Source: JAKSSE01 sp045597645 (lineage in GTDB: Bacteria > Bacillota > Clostridia > Lachnospirales > Lachnospiraceae). From it: a DNA stretch of 39,893 nucleotides. The notes beneath the pieces were generated by a model. It was given only the letters and a program-made list of their open reading frames with translations, had not been told where the DNA came from and made no database searches. The translations under genes were made by a program, and so were the position numbers. The DNA lies in assembly GCA_045597645.1 (NCBI GenBank), contig JAZLKM010000044.1, positions 1-39,893 on the forward strand, given 5' to 3'. Positions 24,558 to 35,200 of this stretch are shown piece by piece; position 1 is the first letter of the stretch; every line of letters begins with the position of its first letter.

Positions 24558-24666
24558 ACAGCTACGGATGTAGTCTGAAGTGACAAAATGCAGCCGGAGG
24601 CTACAAGATAGAGGATGCACGTAAAATAAAACTAGAATTAATTATTCACATGCGAGGGGACAGGAC

Positions 24667-26685
24667 ATGCTTGAATTCACTGAAAACACAGCTAAGGACA
24701 TGGTATTTGGTCTGGATATCGGTACCAGAAATGTGGTAGGTACTGTGGGCTATAAGGATGACGATGGTTTTCATGTCATAGCCATGTACAATAAGGAACA
24801 TGAATCCAGGGCCATGCTTGACGGCCAGATACATGATATCGGCAGAGTGGCCAAGGCTGTTGGAGCAGTTAAGGCGGCGCTTGAGGAAGAAATCGGAGCT
24901 AAGCTTACTGATGTATGTATAGCAGCCGCAGGTCGTGTGCTCAAGACTGTTCATACAAGGATCGCACATGAGTATGAGCAGGAGACTGTGGTTACTGGAG
25001 AGGATATACATACTCTGGAGCTGCTGGGTGTCGATAAAGCACAGAGTATTTTGCAGGAGGAGAATGACACAAAGTACAAGTTCTACTGCGTGGGATACTC
25101 TGTAGTTAAATATTACCTGAATGGTGAAGTATTTTCTAATCTTGAAGGTCACAAGGCAGAGATGATTGAGGAGGACATCATTGCAACCTTCCTTCCGGAG
25201 GATGTAGTAGATGGTCTGTACTCAGCTGTTGAGGCAGTGGGATTGTCTGTTGCCAATCTTACATTGGAGCCTATTGCTGCAATTAATGTGGCGATTCCGG
25301 AGCATTTTCGCATGCTTAATATCGCGCTTGTAGATGTTGGCGCGGGTACTTCCGATATCTGTATCACAAGAGATGGAAGCATCGTAGCTTATGGCATGAT
25401 TCCGTGCGCAGGAGATGAGCTGACTGAGATAATTGTGCAGCACTATCTGTGCGATTTTGCAATGGCAGAGCATATCAAACTGGCAAGCACTACTGAGGAG
25501 AAGATTACTTTTACAGATATTATGTCTCTCACACATACGATTTCGTCCAAAGAGGTGTGGGAACTGTTAAAGCCGCAAGTTGAGTCTATGGCGAAGCAGG
25601 CTGCAGCGAAAATAAAGGAGCTAAACGGCGATAAGTCCGTAAGCGCCTGCTTTGTAGTTGGCGGTGGCGGCAAGGTTCACGGCTATACAGAGGTTCTGGC
25701 GAAGGAGCTTGGAATTATTCAGGAGCGTGTGGCACTGCGAGGCGAGGAGGTACTTGGAAATATTGACTTCCAGACCGATGATCTGGCCAAGGACCCGCTG
25801 ATTGTCACTCCTATCGGTATCTGCCTGAATTATTTTGATCAGAAGAATAATTTCATCATGGTTCACTTCAATGATGAGATGGTTAAGCTCTATGACAATG
25901 GAGAGCTTACTGTCGTGGATGCAGCTATGGCAGCAGGCTATGACACCGATGATTTGTTCCCAAGACGTGGAAAGGAAATCAATTACACTGTAAATGGCAG
26001 TGCAAGGATTGCGCGTGGCGAGGCAGGAGAGTCAGCTATAGTTACTGTCAATGATAAGCCGGCTAGCATTAATACACCGCTTGCACCTAACTGCCACATC
26101 GTAATCACACCATCAACAGCAGGAGAGGATGCTACATATACAATAGGACAGCTTCCTGAATATGGAAAAGAACTGATGTATTTTGAGGTAAATGGCAAGG
26201 AAATTAAGTGCCCGAAGTTCGTGGAAGTCAACGGCTCATTGGAATCTGGCGATTATCAGATAAAAGAAGGTGATGTCATTGAACTGCGCAGCTATTACAC
26301 ATTAGCTCAGCTGGCGAAGTTCATGGATGTGGAGGTCGACGACAACTACGACATGATTGTCAATGGCCGCACCGCTACCATGGACACTCTGGTATACGAG
26401 AATTTCCAGGTAGAATGGTCTACAGATGGATTTGCGTCTGTGGAAAATGACTACAAGCCTGTGGACGAGAGTATACGAAGCACTATAAATGTGGTTGTGA
26501 ATGGCAAGCCAATTACGCTCACAGGGCGTCCTGAATATATGTTTGTGGATGTATTCGATGCCATTGGCTTTAACGTAAATGACAAAAAGGGCAGCTCGGT
26601 AGCATTAAAATGGAATGGGCAGAATGCCGGTTACACACAGCCATTGTCGTCGGGCGATACCATTGAGATATATTGGGAGGACTAA
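24667..26685 (+). CDS. FtsA-like actin-fold ATPase with long beta-rich C-terminal extension
   Basis: A 672-residue protein whose first roughly 390 residues match FtsA: phosphate 1 loop FGLDIGTRN (14-22), SHS2-like insertion (about 85-200), phosphate 2 LVDVGAGTSDI (221-231) and adenosine motif VVGGGGKVHGY (330-340). FtsA normally ends soon after with an amphipathic membrane helix. Here about 280 residues follow that look beta-rich, with recurrent xNGKP/xNDKP turns (about 440-460, 500-515, 620-635), and no terminal membrane helix is evident. It may be a clostridial FtsA/PilM-type paralogue with its own partner-binding module. No ftsZ is in view, and the cell role is unknown. Confidence 0.82.
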   Translation: MLEFTENTAKDMVFGLDIGTRNVVGTVGYKDDDGFHVIAMYNKEHESRAMLDGQIHDIGRVAKAVGAVKAALEEEIGAKLTDVCIAAAGRVLKTVHTRIAHEYEQETVVTGEDIHTLELLGVDKAQSILQEENDTKYKFYCVGYSVVKYYLNGEVFSNLEGHKAEMIEEDIIATFLPEDVVDGLYSAVEAVGLSVANLTLEPIAAINVAIPEHFRMLNIALVDVGAGTSDICITRDGSIVAYGMIPCAGDELTEIIVQHYLCDFAMAEHIKLASTTEEKITFTDIMSLTHTISSKEVWELLKPQVESMAKQAAAKIKELNGDKSVSACFVVGGGGKVHGYTEVLAKELGIIQERVALRGEEVLGNIDFQTDDLAKDPLIVTPIGICLNYFDQKNNFIMVHFNDEMVKLYDNGELTVVDAAMAAGYDTDDLFPRRGKEINYTVNGSARIARGEAGESAIVTVNDKPASINTPLAPNCHIVITPSTAGEDATYTIGQLPEYGKELMYFEVNGKEIKCPKFVEVNGSLESGDYQIKEGDVIELRSYYTLAQLAKFMDVEVDDNYDMIVNGRTATMDTLVYENFQVEWSTDGFASVENDYKPVDESIRSTINVVVNGKPITLTGRPEYMFVDVFDAIGFNVNDKKGSSVALKWNGQNAGYTQPLSSGDTIEIYWED

Positions 26686-26688
26686 GCC

Positions 26689-27486
26689 GTGCGCTTTTGT
26701 AGTATAGCTAGCGGGAGCAGCGGCAATTCGATATATGTAGGCAGCGATAATACCCACATACTCGTGGATGCAGGTATAAGTGGAAAAAGGATATCTGAGG
26801 GACTGGCACTTGCAGGCTTGCACCCATCGGAACTTTCGGGTATTCTTATCACTCATGAGCATTCAGATCATATCAGTGGACTTGGTGTGATGGCCAGAAA
26901 ATATCATATACCTATGTACATGACTTTGGGGACACAGAAGGCGATTGAACTTCGGCATCTCATAGGGCGCGCTGATCCTAGTCTGTTTGTACCGGTCAAT
27001 CCGGATGAGGATTTTGAGATAGGCGATTTGAAAATTAAGGCAAATCGAATCAGCCATGATGCTGCAGAGCCGGTGTCATACAGGATTGATTATGGTAATA
27101 AGAGTGCAGCAGTTATAACGGATTTGGGTACGTATACCGAACAGATTGTAGCTGCATATCAGGATGTTAATGTCATCTTGGCGGAGTCTAATCATGATAT
27201 AAAAATGCTTGAGATGGGCCCGTATCCGTATCAGCTTAAGATGCGTATAAAATCAGATCATGGCCACTTATCTAATGAGGCAGGAGGGCAGATGCTCTCA
27301 AAGCTTCTTCATGATAAGGTAGAGCATATTTTCCTAGGACATCTTAGCAAGGAAAACAATTTTCCGGGGCTTGCTCTTGAAAGTGTTAAATGTGAAATTG
27401 CTCAGGCGGATGTACCTTATGGGCCAACTGATTTTCCAATCGAGGTGGCATCACGTGAGATGCCGTCGGCGATAATAGAGTTCTAA
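26689..27486 (+). CDS. YycJ/WalJ-type metallo-beta-lactamase fold hydrolase
   Basis: A 265-residue MBL-fold enzyme; the family includes YycJ (WalJ), reported as an exonuclease-like protein linked to cell-wall regulation and DNA repair. The metal motif HEHSDH (56-61) and the later ESNHD and LGHLSKENN stretches are complete. The start is GTG, three bases after the preceding stop, with GGGAGGAC upstream. walRK genes are not nearby. Confidence 0.9.
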   Translation: MRFCSIASGSSGNSIYVGSDNTHILVDAGISGKRISEGLALAGLHPSELSGILITHEHSDHISGLGVMARKYHIPMYMTLGTQKAIELRHLIGRADPSLFVPVNPDEDFEIGDLKIKANRISHDAAEPVSYRIDYGNKSAAVITDLGTYTEQIVAAYQDVNVILAESNHDIKMLEMGPYPYQLKMRIKSDHGHLSNEAGGQMLSKLLHDKVEHIFLGHLSKENNFPGLALESVKCEIAQADVPYGPTDFPIEVASREMPSAIIEF

Positions 27487-27519
27487 ATAAGAAAATTAAT
27501 ATAGGAGAGAGTGGAAACT

Positions 27520-27792
27520 ATGAAAAAGGTAATTGTAACTGTAGTAGGTAAGGACACGGTAGGAATTCTTGCAAAAGTATGCACCTATCTGGCAAATAAT
27601 AAAGTAAATATTCTCGACATTAGCCAGACTATCGTACAGGACATCTTTAACATGATGATGATTGTTGATGCATCAGTGACCGAGAAGTCTTATGACGAGA
27701 TTCAGAAAGAGCTTGCACAGCTTGGAGAAGAGATTGGTGTTGACATCAGATGCCAGAAGGAAGAAATCTTCGAGATGATGCATCGTATCTAA
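27520..27792 (+). CDS. ACT domain protein (UPF0237 type)
   Basis: A 90-residue single ACT domain, starting MKKVIVTVVGKDTVGILAKVC, of the type that binds amino acids in regulators such as GcvR. An upstream GTG at 27511 is in frame, but GGAGAG is better placed for ATG 27520. The pairing with the following UPF0210 gene, 45 bases downstream, is conserved in many bacteria and suggests that the two proteins work together, although the function is not established. Confidence 0.9.
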   Translation: MKKVIVTVVGKDTVGILAKVCTYLANNKVNILDISQTIVQDIFNMMMIVDASVTEKSYDEIQKELAQLGEEIGVDIRCQKEEIFEMMHRI

Positions 27793-27837
27793 GGGAGAGC
27801 TAGGACTGAAAGTATTAACTAAAGGAGGGCTAATCGC

Positions 27838-29202
27838 TTGATCAACATAGGTGAAGTTTTAGAGACTAATAAGATGGTGCAGCAGGAGAATCTTGACGTG
27901 CGTACCATCACATTAGGAATAAATCTTATGGACTGCATAGATGCGGACCTTAAGAAGTGCAATGAAAAAGTATACAACAAGATTACAACATATGCTAAGG
28001 ACTTGGTAGCAGTAGGACGTGCTATTGAGCGAGAGATAGGTATTCCGATTGTAAATAAGCGTATTTCTGTTACTCCTATATCAATGATAGGTGCAGCGTG
28101 CTGTAATAGTTCAGAGGATTATGTGAGCTTTGCACATACATTGGACGAAGCGGCAAAGCAGGTGGGAGTAAATCTTATCGGAGGATATTCAGCTCTTGTA
28201 TCAAAGGGAATGACACCGAAAGAGGAGATGCTTCTTAGGTCTATTCCAAAGGCGTTACATGAGACAGAGAGAGTATGCTCTTCGGTGAACCTTGGTTCAA
28301 CTAAAACTGGTATCAATATGGATGCTGTGCGTCTTATGGGCGAAATTATTAAGGAAACAGCGGAAATATCAGCTGATACCAACGGCGCTGACTGCATGAA
28401 GCTCGTGGTATTTTGCAATGCTCCTGATGATAACCCATTCATGGCAGGTGCTTTCCACGGCGTGACTGAGGCAGATGCTATTATCAACGTCGGAGTATCT
28501 GGTCCGGGAGTAGTAAAGACAGCCCTTGAAAAGGTTAGGGGCGAGAGCTTTGAGGTTCTATGTGAGACTATCAAGAAGACAGCATTTAAGGTAACTCGAG
28601 TAGGCCAGCTTGTAGCAAAGCGCGCGTCAGAAAAGCTTGGAGTACCTTTTGGAATAGTAGATTTGTCGCTTGCTCCGACACCGGCAGTAGGCGACTCTGT
28701 AGCAGATATCCTGTGCGAGATCGGCCTTGAGTACGCCGGCGCGCCTGGCACTACTGCAGCGCTTGCGCTCCTTAATGATCAGGTGAAAAAGGGCGGAGTA
28801 ATGGCTTCATCATATGTAGGAGGTCTGTCAGGTGCATTTATTCCTGTGTCTGAGGATCAGGGAATGATAGATGCCGTTCAGGCTGGCGCACTTACCCTGG
28901 AAAAGCTGGAAGCTATGACATGTGTTTGCTCTGTAGGCCTTGATATGATAGCAATTCCCGGCCGTACTAAGCCGACCACTATATCAGGTATTATCGCTGA
29001 CGAGATGGCTATTGGAATGGTTAACCAGAAGACTACTGCAGTGCGCATTATACCTGCAATCGGTAAGGAAGTCGGCGAGGGAGTTGAGTTCGGTGGATTG
29101 TTCGGATACGCACCGGTAATGCCGGTAAATGAGTTCTCCTGTGACGCATTTGTCAATAGAACCGGCCGTATTCCAGCGCCTATCCATAGCTTTAAAAACT
29201 AA
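27838..29202 (+). CDS. UPF0210 / DUF711 family protein
   Basis: A 454-residue soluble protein of the DUF711 (PFL-like) family. It has conserved Gly-rich stretches such as GVSGPGVVKTAL (about 220-231) and the C-terminal GLFGYAPVMPVNEF, with no catalytic assignment that I know. It uses a TTG start backed by a strong AAAGGAGGGC. It is probably co-transcribed with the ACT protein, which may act as its regulatory subunit. Confidence 0.9.
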   Translation: MINIGEVLETNKMVQQENLDVRTITLGINLMDCIDADLKKCNEKVYNKITTYAKDLVAVGRAIEREIGIPIVNKRISVTPISMIGAACCNSSEDYVSFAHTLDEAAKQVGVNLIGGYSALVSKGMTPKEEMLLRSIPKALHETERVCSSVNLGSTKTGINMDAVRLMGEIIKETAEISADTNGADCMKLVVFCNAPDDNPFMAGAFHGVTEADAIINVGVSGPGVVKTALEKVRGESFEVLCETIKKTAFKVTRVGQLVAKRASEKLGVPFGIVDLSLAPTPAVGDSVADILCEIGLEYAGAPGTTAALALLNDQVKKGGVMASSYVGGLSGAFIPVSEDQGMIDAVQAGALTLEKLEAMTCVCSVGLDMIAIPGRTKPTTISGIIADEMAIGMVNQKTTAVRIIPAIGKEVGEGVEFGGLFGYAPVMPVNEFSCDAFVNRTGRIPAPIHSFKN

Positions 29203-29232
29203 TGCTATACTTGCGGTAGCGAGGAGGAAAAT

Positions 29233-30129
29233 ATGACATTTATGCAGTCAAGAGTACCCAATGCCATATTGAAAAAGGTGGCAAAGCAAAAGCTTGCCGG
29301 ACATTGGGGAACGTTTATAGGTGCGTTTTTTATATGCTTTGGTATAGAGTATGCCATCACTATGCTGGCTGAGATACCTATGACGATTTGCCAGATAAAT
29401 ATCTACCTGGAACAACTGAATTCAGGCTCTTTTTACGATATGCTGCTCGCGAACGATAGCAGCTATACTGTATATACCCGTTATCCATGGCTTATAGCAG
29501 TGATGCTTATAGTATCGCTGGTGGCTGGTGCTGTGATGGCCATTTTTAATGGTGGAGAGTACAGAATGCACTTAGAGCTTGCCGAGGACAGACCTGTGAG
29601 TGTAAAACAGCTGTTTTCCGGATTTAAGAATAGACCTGGTCGATACATCGTGGCGTACATACTTACAGCACTTATCACATTGGTTCCGGTAGTGATTATG
29701 ATACCGCCGCTTGTGGCAGCGATATTGCTTGCTGACAGTCAGGCGGGAACCTTTGCTCCATTTTGGATATTGGCATTTATTGTTCTTTATGTATATGCGC
29801 TTGTAACACTGACCTTGTCGCTGACTATGGTTAATGTGGTGCTGGCTGACCACCCGGAAATGAGGGGGACAGACGCGATAAAGATAAGCTTTAGGATTAT
29901 GAATGGTAATAAGCTTAAGCTTTTTGGGCTTCAGCTTTCGTTTTTTGGATGGCTATTTCTGGCAGGGCTTACAGGCGGATTGCTTATGATGTACGTAGGG
30001 CCATATTTGACCTTGGCCACTACGCTTTTCTATAAGGATGCAACAGGTCAGATTCACCTGACTGATGGGGAGAAAGAATATACTGATTACACTCAGTACA
30101 GAGGAGATAACAATGATTCAGGCAAATAA
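29233..30129 (+). CDS. DUF975 integral membrane protein
   Basis: A 298-residue membrane protein of the DUF975 family with about five or six hydrophobic segments (about 27-55, 88-110, 142-170, 175-205, 235-265). The long cytoplasmic N-terminus has KKVAKQKLAGHWGTFIGAFFI, typical for the family. Function unknown. GAGGAGG precedes the ATG, and its last 17 bases overlap the next gene. Confidence 0.88.
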   Translation: MTFMQSRVPNAILKKVAKQKLAGHWGTFIGAFFICFGIEYAITMLAEIPMTICQINIYLEQLNSGSFYDMLLANDSSYTVYTRYPWLIAVMLIVSLVAGAVMAIFNGGEYRMHLELAEDRPVSVKQLFSGFKNRPGRYIVAYILTALITLVPVVIMIPPLVAAILLADSQAGTFAPFWILAFIVLYVYALVTLTLSLTMVNVVLADHPEMRGTDAIKISFRIMNGNKLKLFGLQLSFFGWLFLAGLTGGLLMMYVGPYLTLATTLFYKDATGQIHLTDGEKEYTDYTQYRGDNNDSGK

Positions 30130-31759
30130 TGTAACACTTCGTTTTGGAAAAAAGGCGCTCTTTGAGGACGTAAACGTAAAATTTACTGAGGGTAACTGCT
30201 ACGGTATCATCGGTGCAAATGGTGCAGGAAAGTCTACTTTTTTAAAGATTCTTTCAGGTCAGCTGGAGTCTACGAACGGTGATATCTCAATTACACCAGG
30301 TCAGAGACTTTCTTTCTTGGAGCAGGACCATTTTAAATATGATGCTTTCACTGTACTTGACACAGTAATCATGGGCAATCAGCGTCTCTATGATGTCATG
30401 AAGGAGAAGGAAGCTATATATATGAAGGAAGACTTTTCCGATGAAGATGGCATCAAGGCAGCAGAGCTTGAGACGGAGTTCGCTGACATGGACGGCTGGA
30501 ATGCGGAGAGTGATGCGGCTACGCTCCTCAACGGTCTGGGAATAGCAACCGAGTATCATTACAACATTATGTCTGATATGCCTGGTGCTATGAAGGTTAA
30601 GGTACTTCTTGCAAGAGCCCTTTTCGGTAACCCGGATATTCTACTTCTGGATGAGCCGACTAACCACTTGGATCTGGATGCTATTGCATGGCTTGAGGAG
30701 TTCCTTATCAATTTTGAGAATACTGTCATCGTAGTAAGCCACGACAGATATTTCCTGAATAAGGTCTGCACCCATACTGCTGACATTGATTATGGCAAAA
30801 TACAGCTTTTCGCTGGTAACTATGACTTCTGGTATGAGTCTTCACAGCTCATCTTAAAGCAACGCAAGGAGGCGAATAAGAAGAAGGAAGAGCAGATTAA
30901 GGAACTTCAGGATTTCATTTCAAGGTTCTCTGCTAATGCTTCAAAGTCAAAGCAGGCTACTTCCAGAAAGAAAGCTCTTGAGAAAATTGAGCTGGAGGAG
31001 ATTAAACCGAGCAGTAGAAAGTATCCTTACATCGATTTTAGACCTGCGCGTGAAATCGGAAATGATGTACTCGAGGTGTCACATCTGTCGAAGACAATAG
31101 ATGGTGTAAAGGTACTCGATGATATAAGCTTTTTAATTGGACGTGAGGACAAGGTGGCACTTGTAGGCAGCAATGAGTTCGCCAAGAGCACGCTTTTCAA
31201 AATTCTTTCAGGAGAGATGGAGCCTGATTCGGGCTCGTATAAGTGGGGAGTAACCACTTCACAGTCATATTTCCCGAAGGATAACACCAAGATATTTGAT
31301 AATGACCTTCTGATTGTAGACTGGCTTACTCAGTTTTCTGAGATTAAAGATGCTACATATGTGCGTGGCTTCCTTGGAAGAATGCTCTTTGCAGGAGATG
31401 ACGGCGCTAAGAAAATGAAGGTTCTGTCAGGAGGCGAGAAGGTTAGAGTACTTCTTTCGCGTATGATGATAGAAAATTCTAATGTTTTGATGCTGGATGA
31501 GCCTACTGACCACTTGGATATGGAGAGCATCACCGCTCTTAATAATGGACTTATAAAGTTCCCGGGAGTTTTAATTTTCTCATCAAGAGACCATCAGATA
31601 GTGCAGACTACAGCTAATCGTATAATGGAAATACTTCCTGATGGAAGCCTTGTAGATAAGATTACTACCTACGATGAGTATCTTGAAGCTGATGAGAGCG
31701 CTAGAAAGAGAACAGTTTATACAGCACAGTCTGACGAGGAGGAAGGCGATGAGCAGTAA
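30113..31759 (+). CDS. ABC-F family ATPase (YbiT/YkpA type)
   Basis: A 548-residue soluble protein with two ABC cassettes and no membrane domain, as in ribosome-associated ABC-F proteins. Cassette 1 has GANGAGKST (about 32-40) and DEPTNHLDLD, but its signature is replaced by PGAMKVKVLLA. Cassette 2 has a degenerate P-loop GSNEFAKST and an intact LSGGEKVRVLLSR. Both changes are, as I recall, normal for the YbiT-like subgroup. The inter-cassette linker (about 240-310) is Lys/Glu-rich. ATG 30113 has GAGGAGATAACA upstream; codons before it lie in the preceding gene. It is probably a translation factor and not a transporter. Confidence 0.92.
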   Translation: MIQANNVTLRFGKKALFEDVNVKFTEGNCYGIIGANGAGKSTFLKILSGQLESTNGDISITPGQRLSFLEQDHFKYDAFTVLDTVIMGNQRLYDVMKEKEAIYMKEDFSDEDGIKAAELETEFADMDGWNAESDAATLLNGLGIATEYHYNIMSDMPGAMKVKVLLARALFGNPDILLLDEPTNHLDLDAIAWLEEFLINFENTVIVVSHDRYFLNKVCTHTADIDYGKIQLFAGNYDFWYESSQLILKQRKEANKKKEEQIKELQDFISRFSANASKSKQATSRKKALEKIELEEIKPSSRKYPYIDFRPAREIGNDVLEVSHLSKTIDGVKVLDDISFLIGREDKVALVGSNEFAKSTLFKILSGEMEPDSGSYKWGVTTSQSYFPKDNTKIFDNDLLIVDWLTQFSEIKDATYVRGFLGRMLFAGDDGAKKMKVLSGGEKVRVLLSRMMIENSNVLMLDEPTDHLDMESITALNNGLIKFPGVLIFSSRDHQIVQTTANRIMEILPDGSLVDKITTYDEYLEADESARKRTVYTAQSDEEEGDEQ

Positions 31760-32039
31760 AAGTGAATACACAGTTCATTCGGCAAAGGGTGACATCCCAG
31801 TTGAATTACATACCAACAAAACCCATGCTATGACAAATGACATCGTGAGCCAGCTCAAGCAGATTAGAAAAAAGAAGGGCCTCACCCAGCAGGACATCGC
31901 GGATGCAACTGGTATGAAGACACCAAATGTGACTCGAATTGAGACCATGAAGCATGAGGCCAGCCTCGATGCACTTGTGAGAATCGCAGATGCACTGGGA
32001 TATGAGGTGAGAATGGAGCTTAAGCGAAAAAAGAAGTAA
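31749..32039 (+). CDS. XRE-type helix-turn-helix regulator
   Basis: A 96-residue protein with a Cro/C1-type HTH (about 36-92: LKQIRKKKGLTQQDIADATG core, then TPNVTRIE recognition helix). The first 35 residues form a short extra segment. ATG 31749 overlaps the end of the ABC-F gene by 11 bases and has GAGGAGG upstream. The C-terminal type (ALGYEVRMELKRKKK) resembles HigA/antitoxin-like XRE proteins, but no toxin gene is adjacent. A terminator follows 36 bases after the stop. Confidence 0.85.
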   Translation: MSSKSEYTVHSAKGDIPVELHTNKTHAMTNDIVSQLKQIRKKKGLTQQDIADATGMKTPNVTRIETMKHEASLDALVRIADALGYEVRMELKRKKK

Positions 32040-32074
32040 GCTAATTAGTTTTTTTAGTTTTTGCGTGTGAGTAG

Positions 32075-32124
32075 GGTGATTTTGTAGCTTAATTGTGGAG
32101 CATACAAAATCACCTTATTGTTTT
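32075..32124 (+). terminator. Terminator after the XRE gene
   Basis: GGTGATTTTGTA pairs perfectly with TACAAAATCACC (12 bp; 32075-32086 with 32103-32114), followed by TTATTGTTTT. It separates the DUF975-ABC-F-XRE group from the pyruvate oxidoreductase gene. Confidence 0.82.
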
Positions 32125-32146
32125 GAGAATAAAACAGTTAGTTCTA

Positions 32147-32175
32147 TTGATTTTTTGCGCGAAGAAACGTATATT
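32147..32175 (+). promoter_or_regulatory. Candidate promoter of pyruvate:ferredoxin oxidoreductase
   Basis: TTGATT (32147-32152) and TATATT (32170-32175) are spaced by 17 bases and followed by an A/T-rich start region, giving a start near 32182 and a 50-base leader ending in AAAGGAGGG. The gene beyond shows codon use of a highly expressed gene. Confidence 0.6.
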
Positions 32176-32231
32176 TTTAATAGTGCCCTAAAAAGGGGCA
32201 AAGGCAATAAATTCCAAAGGAGGGTATTAAA

Positions 32232-35200
32232 ATGCCAAGAGCTAAACAGTCTATGGACGGTAATACCGCCGCTGCTCATGTAGCTTATGCTTACACTGAC
32301 GTAGCAGCTATTTATCCTATTACTCCGTCCAGCCCAATGGCTGACAATGTAGACCAGTGGTCTGCAGCTGGCCAGGAAAACATTTTTGGAAATCAGGTTA
32401 CCGTCGTAGAGATGGAGTCTGAGGCAGGTGCAGCAGGTGCCGTACACGGTTCACTCGGCGCAGGTGCACTTACAACCACATTTACCGCATCACAGGGACT
32501 TCTTCTGATGATCCCGAATATGTACAAGATTGCAGCAGAGCAGCTTCCTTGCGTATTTGACGTATCAGCTCGTACTGTAGCTACCCAGTCACTTAATATC
32601 TTTGGTGACCACAGCGACGTATATGCTTGCCGTCAGACCGGATTTGCTATGCTTTGCGAGACCAACGTACAGGAAGTTATGGACCTTTCACCGGTAGCAC
32701 ATCTTGCAGCTATCGAGGGTCATGTTCCGGTACTTAACTTCTTTGACGGTTTCCGTACCTCTCACGAGATTCAGAAGGTTGAGAAGTGGGATTACGAAGA
32801 TCTCAAGGAAATGATGAACATGGATGCTGTTAACGAGTTCCGTGCACACGCTCTTAACCCGAATCATCCGGCTATGCGTGGTTCACATGAGAACGGTGAC
32901 GTTTTCTTCCAGCATCGTGAGGCTTGCAACTCTGTTTATGATGCTTTCCCAGCTGTTGTTGAGAAGTACATGGACAAGATTAATGCAAAGCTTGGCACTG
33001 ATTATAAGCTCTTCAACTACTACGGAGCACCGGACGCAGAGCGCGTTATCGTAGCAATGGGTTCTATCAACGACGTAGCAGAAGAAGTTATAGATTACCT
33101 TGTAGCTAAGGGTGAGAAGGTCGGACTTGTTAAGGTTCGTCTGTATCGTCCTTGGGTATCAGATGCTTTCCTTGCAGCACTTCCAAAGACTGCTAAGAAG
33201 GTAGCTGTACTTGATCGTACCAAGGAGCCAGGTGCTCTTGGCGATCCTCTTTACCTTGATGTTGCTACCACTCTTCGTGAGGCTGGTCTTGATGCTATCG
33301 TACTTACCGCAGGCCGCTATGGTCTTGGTTCCAAGGATACTCCACCAAGCTCAGTATTCGCTATTTACAAAGAGCTCGAGAAGGATGCTCCTAAGAAGAG
33401 ATTCACCATCGGTATCGTTGATGATGTTACCAATCTTTCACTTCCGGAAGTTAAGCCGGCTCCAATCACTTCAGCAGCAGGTACTGTAGAGTGCAAGTTC
33501 TGGGGTCTTGGTGGTGATGGTACCGTAGGTGCTAACAAGAACTCTACTAAGATTATCGGTGACCACACTGATAAGTATATCCAGGCATACTTCCAGTATG
33601 ACTCAAAGAAGACCGGTGGTGTTACCATTTCACATCTTCGTTTTGGTGACAACCCAATTAAGAGCCCGTATTACATTAACCAGGCAGACTTCGTTGCTTG
33701 CCACAATCCTTCATATGTAACCAAGGGCTTCAAGATGGTTCAGGATGTTAAGCCAGGCGGTGTATTCATGTTCAACTGCCAGTGGTCAGATGAGGAGCTC
33801 GCTCATCATCTTAACGCTGAGGCAAAGAAGTACATTGCTGATAACAATATCCAGCTTTACACCATCAATGCTATCGACAAGGCTATCGAGATTGGTATGG
33901 GTAAGAGAACCAATACCATTCTTCAGTCAGCATTCTTCAAGCTTGCTAACGTAATGCCTATCGATGAGGCTATTGACTTCATGAAGCAGGCTGCAAAGAA
34001 GTCTTACGGCAAGAAGGGTGACGATGTAGTACAGATGAACTACAACGCTATCGATGCTGGTGTAGATGCAGTACATAAGGTAGAGATTCCGGATTCTTGG
34101 AAGAACCCGGAGGCAGATGCAGCTAAGGCAGATTACGAGGGACGTCCAGAGGTAGTTAAGATGGTTAAGGACCTCATGGATCCGATTTCTCTTATGGATG
34201 GTGATTCACTTCCAGTATCTGCATTCGTTGATAGAGCAGATGGACAGTTCGAGCTCGGCGCTTCTCAGTACGAGAAGAGAGGTACCGCAGTTACCGTTCC
34301 TACCTGGGATGCAGACAAGTGTATCCAGTGTAACCAGTGCGCATTCGTTTGCTCACATGCTACCATTCGTCCATTCCTTCTTTCTGAGGATGAGGTTAAG
34401 GCAGCTCCTGCAAACATTAAGCTTGCTGATACTAAGCCAAAGGCTTCTGAGTACAAGTACACCATGAGCGTATCTCCGCTTGACTGTATGGGATGTGGTG
34501 AGTGTATCACCGTTTGCCCAGTTGGCGCTATCGCAATGGTACCACAGGAGCAGGAAGCAGACGAGCAGCCGGTATTCAACTACCTCGTTGCAAACGTTGG
34601 CAAGAAGGCAGATGCAGCTGGCGCTTCAAATACTGTAAAGGGAAGCCAGTTCAACCAGCCGCTTCTTGAGTTCTCTGGATCATGCGCAGGCTGTGCAGAG
34701 ACCTCTTACGGACGTCTTATCACCCAGCTCTTTGGTGAGCATATGTACATTTCAAATGCTACAGGATGTTCTTCAATCTGGGGTGGTCCGGCAGCTACAT
34801 CACCGTTCACTGTAAACAAGGATTCTAAGAAGGGACCGGCATGGTGCAACTCACTCTTCGAGGATAATGCACAGCATGGTCTTGGTATGGAGATCGCTCA
34901 GAAGGTTCTCCGTGAGCAGGCTATCGCATCTGCAACCAAGTGCGCAGAGTCAGATAAGGCTTCTGCAGAGCTTAAGGCAGCATTTGCTAAGTTCATTGAG
35001 ACCAAGGACAACACTATCGAGAATAGCCCAGCAACAGATGCTCTTGTAGCAGAGCTTGAGAAAGCAGCTGCAGCAGGATGCCCAGATGCTAAGGCAGCAG
35101 TAGACAAGAAGGATTACCTTGCTAAGAAGTCTATCTGGATCTTCGGTGGTGACGGATGGGCATACGTTATCGGTTACGGCGGACTTGATCACGTACTTGC

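Noticed and set aside
30113..31759. Degenerate ATP-binding motifs in the ABC-F protein as a sign of inactivation
   Set aside because: The altered first signature and the second P-loop (AKST) are, as I recall, typical for the YbiT-like subgroup, and Walker B motifs are intact.
32095..32283. Short open frame before the pyruvate oxidoreductase gene
   Set aside because: It runs across a terminator, a promoter and the start of the real gene in another frame, with no ribosome-binding site.
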